Part shown: one piece after another, positions 1-5,837 of the stretch
How positions within the stretch are numbered: position 1 is the first letter of the stretch
Layout of the letters: the number at the start of each line of letters is the position of its first letter
From: Oscillospiraceae bacterium
GTDB lineage: Bacteria > Bacillota > Clostridia > Oscillospirales > Oscillospiraceae
NCBI GenBank assembly: GCA_031261245.1
Contig: JAISKU010000196.1
Span: forward strand, 1 to 6,289
Direction of reading: 5' to 3'
Length of the DNA stretch: 6,289 bases
Made by a program: the position numbers and the translations under genes
The notes under the pieces: generated by a model
Seen by the model: the letters and a program-made list of their open reading frames with translations, nothing else
Databases searched by the model: none
Told to the model about the DNA's origin: nothing

Positions 1-1
1 C

Positions 2-1414
2 CTCAACCGCGACGCCGCGCGCTTCTTCCATGAGACGCTGACCGCCCCGAAGGGCGCGAGCGCCGCGAAGTATATGGAAAAGCGCAAAATATCCCCAAAA
101 ATCGCGCGCATGTTCGGCCTCGGCGCCGCGCCGGACACGTGGGACACGCTCACCGACGCGATGGCGGCGCTCGGGTATAAGCAGGAGGAGCTGATTGAGG
201 CGGGACTTGCCAAGCGCTCCTCAAAAGGCGGGGGAGTTTACGATATCTTCCGCGACAGGCTGATTTTCCCGGTAATAGATGTGCGCGGGAACGTCATAGG
301 CTTTTCGGGGAGGATTTTATCGGACGGTGAGCCGAAATACCTCAACTCGCCCGACACGCCGGTGTTCAGCAAGAGCCGCAACCTCTTCGCGCTAAATCTC
401 GCGAAAAAATCCAAGTCCGGAATGCTCATACTCACGGAGGGCAACATCGACGTCGTGTCGCTCCACGCCGCGGGCATCGACAGCGCCGTCGCCTCGCTCG
501 GCACGAGCCTGACGGGCGAGCAGGCGCGGCTCATGTCGCGGTACACGGACAAGGTCGTGATATGCTTCGACAGCGACGCCGCGGGCGTCAAGGCGACGGA
601 ACGCGCGATCGGAATACTCGAAAAAACCGGCCTCAACGTGCGCGTCCTGCGCGTGGAGGGCGCGAAAGACCCCGACGAGTACATCGTGAAATATGGCGCG
701 GACAGCTTCCGGAATCTTTTGGACAGAAGCGAAAACCACGTGGAATACCGTCTGCGGGGCATAATATCGGACAGCAGCATGGACACGGACGAGGGGCGCG
801 TCGCGTACCTCGCGAGAGCCGCGGAGGCACTCGCGGACATCACCTCCGCGCCGGAGCGCGAGGTGTTCGGCCGCACGGTGGCAAAAAACGCCGGCGTGTC
901 CTACGACGCGGTGGAGAACGAGGTCAAGCGCATACGCTCCGGCCGCGCGAAAAAGGAAAAATCCAAGCTCACGCGCGCGGAGGAGCGCCCGAAGCAGGCC
1001 GTCCAGCCTGCGGATCGCTCGCTCAGGTATGAAAACGAGTATTCGGCCGTCGCCGAGGAGGGCGTCATCCGCTGCATGATGGGCGACCCGGAGACAATCG
1101 GCGCGGCGCGGGAGGCGGAGCTCACCCCGGAGGAGTTCACGTCGCCGATGCTCGGCAAAATCTACGCCACGCTGCTGGAGCGCGACGCGCTCGGGGAGCG
1201 CGTGACGGAATCCGCGCTTCTGGCAATGCTGCCGCCAATCGAGGCGGCGCACGTTACAAGGGTGCTTTCGCAGCCGCTTTCGACGCCTGATTCGCTTCGG
1301 GCGGCGCGCGATTACATAAACCGCATACGAGAGGAAAAGCTTTTGAGAAAAGGCGCGGACGAGGAGACGCTTCTCGCCGTCGCCGAGAAAAAGAGAAAGG
1401 GTGTGGACAAATAA
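2..1414 (+). CDS. dnaG: DNA primase DnaG, 5'-truncated by window edge
   Basis: DnaG makes the RNA primers for chromosome replication and docks on the replicative helicase. The frame is open from base 2, and the residues before the first Met (LNRDAARFFHETL) are typical primase sequence, so the ATG at 74 is internal and the real start lies off the left edge. The N-terminal zinc ribbon and roughly the first hundred-odd residues are therefore missing. Numbering from the ATG at 74, the core has the basic RLIFPVID...GFSGRIL stretch (62-82). The TOPRIM domain follows (about 115-210) with its catalytic acids: Glu122 in TEGNID, Asp166/Asp168 in CFDSDAAG, and the KDPDEY motif at 198-203. A charged linker (about 298-320) leads to a helical C-terminal domain expected to bind DnaB. 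The gene ends two bases before rpoD, the usual macromolecular-synthesis arrangement. No frameshift or missing key residue was seen. Confidence 0.96.
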   Translation, partial: LNRDAARFFHETLTAPKGASAAKYMEKRKISPKIARMFGLGAAPDTWDTLTDAMAALGYKQEELIEAGLAKRSSKGGGVYDIFRDRLIFPVIDVRGNVIGFSGRILSDGEPKYLNSPDTPVFSKSRNLFALNLAKKSKSGMLILTEGNIDVVSLHAAGIDSAVASLGTSLTGEQARLMSRYTDKVVICFDSDAAGVKATERAIGILEKTGLNVRVLRVEGAKDPDEYIVKYGADSFRNLLDRSENHVEYRLRGIISDSSMDTDEGRVAYLARAAEALADITSAPEREVFGRTVAKNAGVSYDAVENEVKRIRSGRAKKEKSKLTRAEERPKQAVQPADRSLRYENEYSAVAEEGVIRCMMGDPETIGAAREAELTPEEFTSPMLGKIYATLLERDALGERVTESALLAMLPPIEAAHVTRVLSQPLSTPDSLRAARDYINRIREEKLLRKGADEETLLAVAEKKRKGVDK

Positions 1415-1416
1415 CC

Positions 1417-2610
1417 ATGGATATGCTTGACACAAAAATCAATGACGAGAACCCGGAGGACGGCGAGCTCACCGAGCGCAACGAGCAGGGCGAGTCGCGT
1501 CAGCTCGTGGAGGAGCGCCTCGGCGCGCTGATCGAGGAGGGCAAAAAGCGCGGGAACCTCACGTCGCAGGAGCTGCTCGACGTCCTTGAGGAGATGAATC
1601 TCGAGACGGAGCAGGTGGACAAATTCTACGACACTCTCGAAAACCTCAACATCGACACGACGGAGGAGAACGGCGTGTATCCCGCCGAGGAGGCCGTCGC
1701 CCCCGAAATCGAGGACTTACAGGAGATCGAGAAGATAACCGAGGAGGAGCTTGTGGAGCCGGAGGCCCTCGCCGACATGTTCAACGTCGACGACCCGGTG
1801 CGCATGTACCTCAAGGAGATCGGCAAGGTGAACCTCCTGTCGCCGGAGGAGGAGGTCGCGCTCGCCACCAAGATGTCGGCGGGCGACGAGGACGCGAAAA
1901 AGCGCATGGCGGAGGCGAATCTGCGCCTCGTCGTGTCGATCGCGAAGCGCTACGTCGGGCGCGGAATGCTCTTCCTCGACCTCATACAGGAGGGCAACCT
2001 CGGACTCATCAAGGCCGTCGAGAAATTCGACTACACAAAGGGCTACAAGTTCTCCACCTACGCGACGTGGTGGATCCGCCAGGCCATCACGCGCGCCATC
2101 GCGGATCAGGCGCGCACAATCCGCATACCCGTACACATGGTCGAGACGATCAACAAGGTCATGCGCATCTCACGCCAGCTTTTGCAGGAGCTCGGCCACG
2201 ACCCGTCGCCCGAGGAGATCGCCGAGGATATGGGTATGCCCGTCGAAAAGGTGCGCGAGATTCTGAAAATCGCGCAGGAGCCCGTCTCGCTTGAGACGCC
2301 GATAGGCGAGGAGGAGGACTCCCACCTCGGGGACTTCATCCCCGACGAGGACGCGTCGGAGCCCGCCGAGGCCGCGAGCTTCACGCTGCTGCGTGAGCAG
2401 CTGTCCGAGGTTCTCGGAACCCTGACCCCGCGCGAGGAAAAGGTGCTGCGCCTGCGGTTCGGAATCGAGGACGGGCGCACGCGCACGCTTGAGGAGGTCG
2501 GCAAGGAATTCAACGTCACGCGGGAACGCATCCGCCAGATTGAGGCGAAGGCGCTGCGCAAGCTGCGCCACCCGAGCCGCAGCAAAAAGCTGAAGGATTT
2601 TTTGAATTAA
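1417..2610 (+). CDS. rpoD: Primary RNA polymerase sigma factor RpoD/SigA
   Basis: This is the housekeeping sigma-70 factor that directs RNA polymerase to TTGACA/TATAAT promoters. Its 397 residues match the compact Bacillota SigA form. A reduced region 1.1 (about 28-80) is followed by a very acidic spacer (82-120). Region 1.2 starts at DDPVRMYLKEIG (125-136). Region 2 (about 160-245) carries AEANLRLVVSIAKRYVGRG and the -10-recognising YATWWIRQAITRAIA. Region 3 is about 246-322. Region 4 ends in the -35-recognising helix-turn-helix, TLEEVGKEFNVTRERIRQIE (357-376). The ATG is two bases after the dnaG stop. Only a weak, distant Shine-Dalgarno-like AAAGGGTG (1396-1403) precedes it, so translation is probably coupled to dnaG. 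The next Met is two codons in and has no better site. The intrinsic terminator just downstream ends the operon. The promoters seen in this window fit recognition by this protein. Confidence 0.98.
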   Translation: MDMLDTKINDENPEDGELTERNEQGESRQLVEERLGALIEEGKKRGNLTSQELLDVLEEMNLETEQVDKFYDTLENLNIDTTEENGVYPAEEAVAPEIEDLQEIEKITEEELVEPEALADMFNVDDPVRMYLKEIGKVNLLSPEEEVALATKMSAGDEDAKKRMAEANLRLVVSIAKRYVGRGMLFLDLIQEGNLGLIKAVEKFDYTKGYKFSTYATWWIRQAITRAIADQARTIRIPVHMVETINKVMRISRQLLQELGHDPSPEEIAEDMGMPVEKVREILKIAQEPVSLETPIGEEEDSHLGDFIPDEDASEPAEAASFTLLREQLSEVLGTLTPREEKVLRLRFGIEDGRTRTLEEVGKEFNVTRERIRQIEAKALRKLRHPSRSKKLKDFLN

Positions 2611-2617
2611 ACATAAA

Positions 2618-2646
2618 AAAACCGCCGACAACCTGTCGGCGGTTTT
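2618..2646. terminator. Bidirectional intrinsic terminator between rpoD and the convergent lipoprotein gene
   Basis: A perfect inverted repeat has GC arms CCGCCGACA (2622-2630) and TGTCGGCGG (2634-2642) around a 3-nt ACC loop. Flanking A and T runs can extend the stem to 13 bp. Read on the plus strand it is followed by TTTTCATTT. Read on the minus strand it is followed by seven T (2615-2621), so it should stop transcription more strongly in that direction. It begins 8 bases after the rpoD stop and its last base is part of the stop codon of the minus-strand gene, so one element serves both convergent genes. Confidence 0.92.
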
Positions 2647-3425
2647 CATTTCCTCGTCAGCACGATAAGCGTGCATGTCGTATACGGGTTGGAGAAGTCC
2701 ACAAGCTCCTCGCGCTCCGGGGTTTTGTACATTCCGCCCATCGCGAAATCCGCCTTGCCCGCCCAGACCGCGTTCACGAGCTCCGAGGACGGAATCGGCG
2801 TTATCTCAAGGTTCACGCCAAGCAGATCGCAGACGGCCCGCGCCACGTCGATGTCGAGACCCGCGACGCCTCCGCCTCCGTCATACCGGCAGTACGGCGC
2901 GAAGTCGCCCTCGCGCACGGCGAGCCGCAGAGTACCGGCGGAGGCGGGTATATCCGCCCTCGGCGCGTAGGAATACTCCTCGCCGAGCGTGTATTTGCCG
3001 ACGAGCGCCTTCAGCGTCCCGTCGGATTTCAGCGTTTTCAGCGCCGAATTCACGTCCTGCGTCAGATCCTTCGCCTGCTTTGCCGCGACGACGCAAAACT
3101 CCGCGTCAATAAACGGCTCGCTCAGAGCGCGAACGCCTCGCGCGCGCTTCACCGCGGCCTCTGCGGCCGCCTCGTCGATCAGCGCGCAGTCTATCACGCC
3201 GGCGCGCAGATCCCCCGTCATCGCGTCGGCGGAGTCGTACGGGCGCACCTCGCCGTGCCCCGAGGCGTATAGCTCGGCGGCGGTGTCGGACAGCACGCCG
3301 ATTATCCTCCCTTCGACGTCGGCGACCGAGGCGACGGTGGCTGCGGGGCGTCCGCCGGAGCAGGAGGGGAGGAGCAGTATCAAAAACGCCGCGAAAACGG
3401 CAAAATTTCGTCTCAAAGTGTTCAT
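2646..3425 (-). CDS. Family 3 solute-binding lipoprotein with permuted lobe order (C-lobe then N-lobe)
   Basis: This is a predicted membrane-anchored binding protein for a polar amino acid or similar ligand. With the chosen start (MNTLRRN) it has 259 residues: a signal peptide with lipobox LPSC (lipidated Cys22), two homologous lobes, and a stop directly after LIVLTRK. Residues about 34-145 read like the second half of an SBP_bac_3 protein: ADVEGRIIGVLSDTAAELYA, an AGVIDCALIDEAAA strand with the likely amino-group Asp84, and a terminal VNSALKTLKSDGTLKALVGKY helix pair split over 125-145. After a linker of about 20 residues, residues 165-259 read like the first half: LRLAVREGDFAPYCRYD, GLDIDVARAVCDLLGV, and YKTPEREELVDFSNPY with the carboxylate-binding Arg (about 238). 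The order is thus reversed. An in-frame ATG at 3443 would add six residues but lies inside the promoter spacer, so 3425 is preferred. No permease or ATPase gene is adjacent. The family assignment is firm; the ligand is unknown. Confidence 0.88.
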   Translation of the reverse strand: MNTLRRNFAVFAAFLILLLPSCSGGRPAATVASVADVEGRIIGVLSDTAAELYASGHGEVRPYDSADAMTGDLRAGVIDCALIDEAAAEAAVKRARGVRALSEPFIDAEFCVVAAKQAKDLTQDVNSALKTLKSDGTLKALVGKYTLGEEYSYAPRADIPASAGTLRLAVREGDFAPYCRYDGGGGVAGLDIDVARAVCDLLGVNLEITPIPSSELVNAVWAGKADFAMGGMYKTPEREELVDFSNPYTTCTLIVLTRK

Positions 3426-3431
3426 GTGCGC

Positions 3432-3460
3432 ATAATACGTCATTTTTTAATTTATGTCAA
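3432..3460 (-). promoter_or_regulatory. Sigma-70 promoter of the permuted lipoprotein gene; predicts a leaderless mRNA
   Basis: On the minus strand TTGACA (plus 3455-3460) is followed by exactly 17 bases and then TATTAT (plus 3432-3437), one mismatch from the full consensus. If the last -10 base is -7, then +1 is the A of the ATG at 3425. There is no Shine-Dalgarno sequence before this ATG or the ATG at 3443, which agrees with a leaderless transcript. Confidence 0.8.
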
Positions 3461-3468
3461 CATTGCAC

Positions 3469-3497
3469 TTGCATTTTATCGCGCGCTTATGTATTAT
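3469..3497 (+). promoter_or_regulatory. Promoter of the dehydrogenase unit, divergent from the lipoprotein promoter
   Basis: TTGCAT (3469-3474), a 17-base spacer and TATTAT (3492-3497) form a good sigma-70 promoter, with a predicted start near 3504 and a leader of about 39 bases. A TTGCAC just upstream (3463-3468) could act as an alternative -35 with a longer spacer. The -35 box is only 8 bp from the -35 of the divergent lipoprotein promoter, so the two polymerases could compete or share a regulator. Confidence 0.7.
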
Positions 3498-3508
3498 GTA
3501 TAACATAA
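3487..3508. repeat. Operator-like TTATGT repeat cluster over the dehydrogenase promoter
   Basis: TTATGTA occurs twice in direct tandem (3487-3493 and 3494-3500). The second copy forms an inverted repeat, TTATGT-ATA-ACATAA (3494-3508). The cluster covers the -10 box and the predicted start site, where a repressor would typically bind. A further TTATGT (3452-3457) overlaps the -35 of the divergent promoter. The region is AT-rich, so part of this could be chance. Confidence 0.4.
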
Positions 3509-3542
3509 ACCAAGCTAATTAATAATCTGAGGAGGCAAAACT

Positions 3543-4643
3543 ATGCAAGTAAAAGCGGCAGTCGCCCGTGAAAAGGGTAAAATTTCTATTGAGACGTTGG
3601 AGCTGGCTCCGCCGAAATCCGGAGAGGTACTTGTCAAGCTCGTGGCTACAGGTATCTGCCACACGGATACGGCTGTAATTGAGCAGTTCCTGCCGGTCAC
3701 GTTCCCGATAGTCGCGGGACACGAGGGCGTCGGCGTTGTGGAGCAGGTCGGCGCGGGCGTGCGCGATATCGCCCCCGGCGACCGCGTCATCCTGACGTAC
3801 CCCAGCTGCGGCGTGTGTGAACACTGCCAGGAGGGGCACCCCTACGCGTGCGAGGACAACTTCAAGCTCTTCTTCGGCGGCAACTACGCCGACGGCACAA
3901 AGCGCCTTACCACCTCCGACGGTCTGGAGGCCGGCATCATGTTCGGACAGGGTTCCTTCTCAAACTACGTCATCGCGGATCAGCGCAACGCGATCAAGGT
4001 GGACGTCGACAGTGACGAGCAGCTCGCGCAGCTTTGCTCGCTCGGCTGCGGCATCCAGACCGGCGCCGGCGCCGTGCTCAACCGCATGAAGCCGCGCCCC
4101 GGCTCCTCGATCGCCATCTTCGGCATGGGCAACGTGGGTCTCGCGGGCATCATGGCGGCAAAAATCGCCGGCTGCTCCACGATCATCGCCGTGCACTCCC
4201 GCCGCGGGCGCGACCTCGCGCTCGAGTTCGGCGCGACGCACGTCATCGACGGCCGCACAGAGGACGTCGAGGCTCGCATCAAGGAAATCACGAACGGCAA
4301 GGGCGTCAACTACGCGCTTGAGAGCGCGGGACAGGCCAACATCGTGACGACGATGCTCAACTCCATGGCGAAAGAGGGCACCGCGATTCTCGTAAGCGTC
4401 ACGGGCGAGATCGAAGTCCCCATCAAGCTTGAGCCGCAGATCATGAACCCCAGCCTCACCCTCGCGGGCGCGGTTGAGGGCTGCTCGAACCCCAAGGTGT
4501 TCATACCCCAGCTTGTAAAGTTCTACAAGGAGGGGCGTCTCCCGATAAACAAGCTGAATACGACGTACAAATTCGAGGACATCGAAAAGGCGTTTGAGGA
4601 TTCGCACGCGGGCAAGACGGTAAAGCCGATACTTCTCTATTAA
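3543..4643 (+). CDS. Zinc-dependent medium-chain alcohol dehydrogenase, aryl-alcohol dehydrogenase-like
   Basis: This cytoplasmic enzyme is predicted to interconvert a primary or secondary alcohol and its aldehyde or ketone with a nicotinamide cofactor. The 366-residue length is normal for the family. Catalytic zinc ligands are Cys39 (GICHTD), His60 (AGHEGVG) and Cys169 (LGCG). The structural zinc site is intact, with Cys89, Cys92, Cys95 and Cys103. The Rossmann motif is GMGNVG (194-199). The position that carries the NAD-selecting Asp in horse-liver-type enzymes is His218, followed by SRR (219-221), which suggests NADP(H). The C-terminal pattern (GCSNPKVFIPQLVKFYKEG, then AGKTVKPILLY) resembles benzyl/aryl-alcohol dehydrogenases of the XylB/AreB type; the true substrate cannot be read from sequence. 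The start is set by GAGGAGG (3529-3535), 7 bases before the ATG. The next gene follows after a 19-base gap with its own ribosome binding site, so the two are probably co-transcribed. Confidence 0.93.
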   Translation: MQVKAAVAREKGKISIETLELAPPKSGEVLVKLVATGICHTDTAVIEQFLPVTFPIVAGHEGVGVVEQVGAGVRDIAPGDRVILTYPSCGVCEHCQEGHPYACEDNFKLFFGGNYADGTKRLTTSDGLEAGIMFGQGSFSNYVIADQRNAIKVDVDSDEQLAQLCSLGCGIQTGAGAVLNRMKPRPGSSIAIFGMGNVGLAGIMAAKIAGCSTIIAVHSRRGRDLALEFGATHVIDGRTEDVEARIKEITNGKGVNYALESAGQANIVTTMLNSMAKEGTAILVSVTGEIEVPIKLEPQIMNPSLTLAGAVEGCSNPKVFIPQLVKFYKEGRLPINKLNTTYKFEDIEKAFEDSHAGKTVKPILLY

Positions 4644-4662
4644 TTCGTAAGAGGAGAGTAGT

Positions 4663-5676
4663 ATGGGCAAGCTGTTAGAGGGACAGGTGGCGATCGTCAC
4701 CGGTTCCGGCCAGGGCATCGGGCGCGCGATCGCGCTCAAATTCGCCGAGGAGGGCGCAAAGGTCGTCACGAACAACCGCAAGCCCGGCGCGACGAAAAGC
4801 AACATGATGACGGACGAGCAGTACAACAAGCTCACCGACGAAAAAAAGAAGTGGTATGACGAGCAGTACGCGAAGATGACCGGCGACGCGGAGACGACGG
4901 CGCAGGCGATTCGCGACGCCGGCGGCGAGGCCACGGCGTTCTTCGGCGACTTCTCAAAGTGGGAGGTTGCGCAGGAGCTTGTCGAGACGACAATCGCAAA
5001 GTACGGCAAAATCGACATTCTCTGCAACGTCGCGGGCAACTTCGGCTTCGCGGACATCGACCAGATTTCCGAGGAACTGTGGGATTCCGTCAACGTCACA
5101 AAACCAAAGGGCTACTTCAACGTCATGCGCTTCGCGATACCGTACATGAAAAAGCAGGGCTACGGGCGCATACTCAACTGCGCGTCCCCCGCGTGGATCG
5201 GCGACGACATCAAGCACGCCGAGTACTGCGCGGCGAACGCCGGCGTCGTCGGCCTCTCAAAGGGCGCGGCGAAGGAGCTGCTCGAGTTCGGCATCACGGT
5301 AAACGCGTTCGCCCCGTACGCCAACACGCGCGCGGACTACGAGGCGAAGGCGATAAGCTCCGTGCTCGACGAGGGCAAGAAGCTCTCGGCGAGCGGCGTG
5401 TTCGCCATCGCGGAGATGGACACTCCGGGTCCGGAGTACGTCGCGCCGTTCATCACGTATCTCGCGTCGAAGCAGTCCGGAAAGGTCTCCGGCTCCGTGT
5501 TCATGGTCGGCGGCACGACCGTCGCGCTGTACTCAGAGCCCGTACCGTCGAAAGCGCTCATCAAGAGCGACCCGGACGACACGAGCCCGTGGACGATCGA
5601 GGACATTCTCGCAAAGGCCGACACTCAGCTCTTTGACGGGTATGTCAGCCCGGCTGTACACCAAAAGCTGTATTAA
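4663..5676 (+). CDS. Short-chain dehydrogenase/reductase with swapped catalytic Lys/Asn and extra segments
   Basis: This is an SDR-fold oxidoreductase expected to act on a hydroxyl/keto group. It has the cofactor motif TGSGQGIG (13-20), Asp96 (GDFSK) near the adenine, NVAG (122-125), catalytic Ser175 (NCAS) and Tyr188, with the usual 13-residue Ser-Tyr spacing. The classical YxxxK is YCAAN here, so the Lys is Asn192. The classical alpha-4 Asn, seven residues after the conserved Trp in FabG, is Lys147 (Trp140 plus 7, ungapped). This looks like a reciprocal exchange that keeps all four catalytic groups. The end of beta-2 is TNNRK (36-40), without an Asp, favouring NADP(H). Two additions lengthen it to 337 residues: a charged insertion after beta-2 (about 41-75) and a tail of about 50 residues after the usual SDR end (GGTTVALY, 283-290). 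It loosely resembles MFE-2-type hydroxyacyl-CoA dehydrogenase modules. GAGGAGAG (4651-4658) sets the start. The substrate is unknown. Confidence 0.92.
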   Translation: MGKLLEGQVAIVTGSGQGIGRAIALKFAEEGAKVVTNNRKPGATKSNMMTDEQYNKLTDEKKKWYDEQYAKMTGDAETTAQAIRDAGGEATAFFGDFSKWEVAQELVETTIAKYGKIDILCNVAGNFGFADIDQISEELWDSVNVTKPKGYFNVMRFAIPYMKKQGYGRILNCASPAWIGDDIKHAEYCAANAGVVGLSKGAAKELLEFGITVNAFAPYANTRADYEAKAISSVLDEGKKLSASGVFAIAEMDTPGPEYVAPFITYLASKQSGKVSGSVFMVGGTTVALYSEPVPSKALIKSDPDDTSPWTIEDILAKADTQLFDGYVSPAVHQKLY

Positions 5677-5731
5677 TTACATAAAACATGCGCCTGCTGA
5701 ATAAAAATACAGTCGAAAACGCAATTTATAC

Positions 5732-5760
5732 TTGACAAAGTTGCAGATTCATCGTAAACT
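5732..5760 (+). promoter_or_regulatory. Promoter upstream of the Liv-type binding protein gene
   Basis: TTGACA (5732-5737), exactly 17 bases, then TAAACT (5755-5760, four of six consensus bases). The predicted start is near 5767, giving a leader of about 70 bases. The start falls inside the left arm of the hairpin at 5763-5796. The lipoprotein gene can thus be expressed apart from the dehydrogenase unit. Confidence 0.6.
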
Positions 5761-5762
5761 TT

Positions 5763-5796
5763 TGCAGGACGAGGAGGCCAACTTCCTCGTCCTGCA
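5763..5796 (+). terminator. 13-bp hairpin: end of dehydrogenase unit or 5'-leader structure of the lipoprotein gene
   Basis: Perfect arms TGCAGGACGAGGA (5763-5775) and TCCTCGTCCTGCA (5784-5796) enclose an 8-base loop. It is followed by CAATTTTG, a short and interrupted T run. It lies 86 bases after the dehydrogenase stop and could be that unit's terminator. A good promoter starts transcription about at the fifth base of the left arm, so in the lipoprotein transcript a shortened hairpin (about 9 bp) would sit at the extreme 5' end and could protect the mRNA or control read-through. The structure is certain; its role is not. Confidence 0.5.
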
Positions 5797-5798
5797 CA

Positions 5799-5810
5799 AT
5801 TTTGCAAAAT
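5799..5810. repeat. Perfect 12-bp palindrome ATTTTGCAAAAT in the lipoprotein leader
   Basis: ATTTTGCAAAAT equals its own reverse complement. It lies directly after the hairpin, about 30 bases downstream of the predicted start and 27 bases before the ATG at 5838. A repressor site here is possible. The base TTTTGCA (5760-5766) could also pair with TGCAAAA (5803-5809). In AT-rich DNA the palindrome may be chance. Confidence 0.3.
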
Positions 5811-5837
5811 CAAAAAGAAGACAAGGAGAGGTAAAAA

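Noticed and set aside
392..1435. Long minus-strand open frame (347 codons) opposite dnaG
   Set aside because: Its product is an Arg/His/Ala-rich low-information sequence with no recognisable domain. It mirrors the GC-rich codon pattern of dnaG, whose catalytic motifs are intact on the plus strand.
2646..3443. The lipoprotein gene as a truncated pseudogene of a longer binding protein
   Set aside because: Signal peptide, lipobox, both lobes, ligand residues, a strong promoter and a terminator right at the stop are all present, so the reversed order looks like a finished gene rather than decay.
3960..5099. Minus-strand open frame (379 codons) spanning the two dehydrogenase genes
   Set aside because: It crosses two clearly coding plus-strand genes and the gap with their ribosome binding site, and its product shows no family pattern. 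It is a shadow of GC-rich codon bias.
5224..5238. The SDR as a catalytically dead pseudoenzyme because YxxxK is YxxxN
   Set aside because: A Lys occupies the position of the missing partner Asn (residue 147), and Ser and Tyr are intact, so an exchanged but complete active site is more likely than loss.
4959..5636. Plus-strand open frame (225 codons) inside the SDR gene in another frame
   Set aside because: It is Arg/His-rich, has no ribosome binding site, and lies wholly within a gene with intact SDR motifs.
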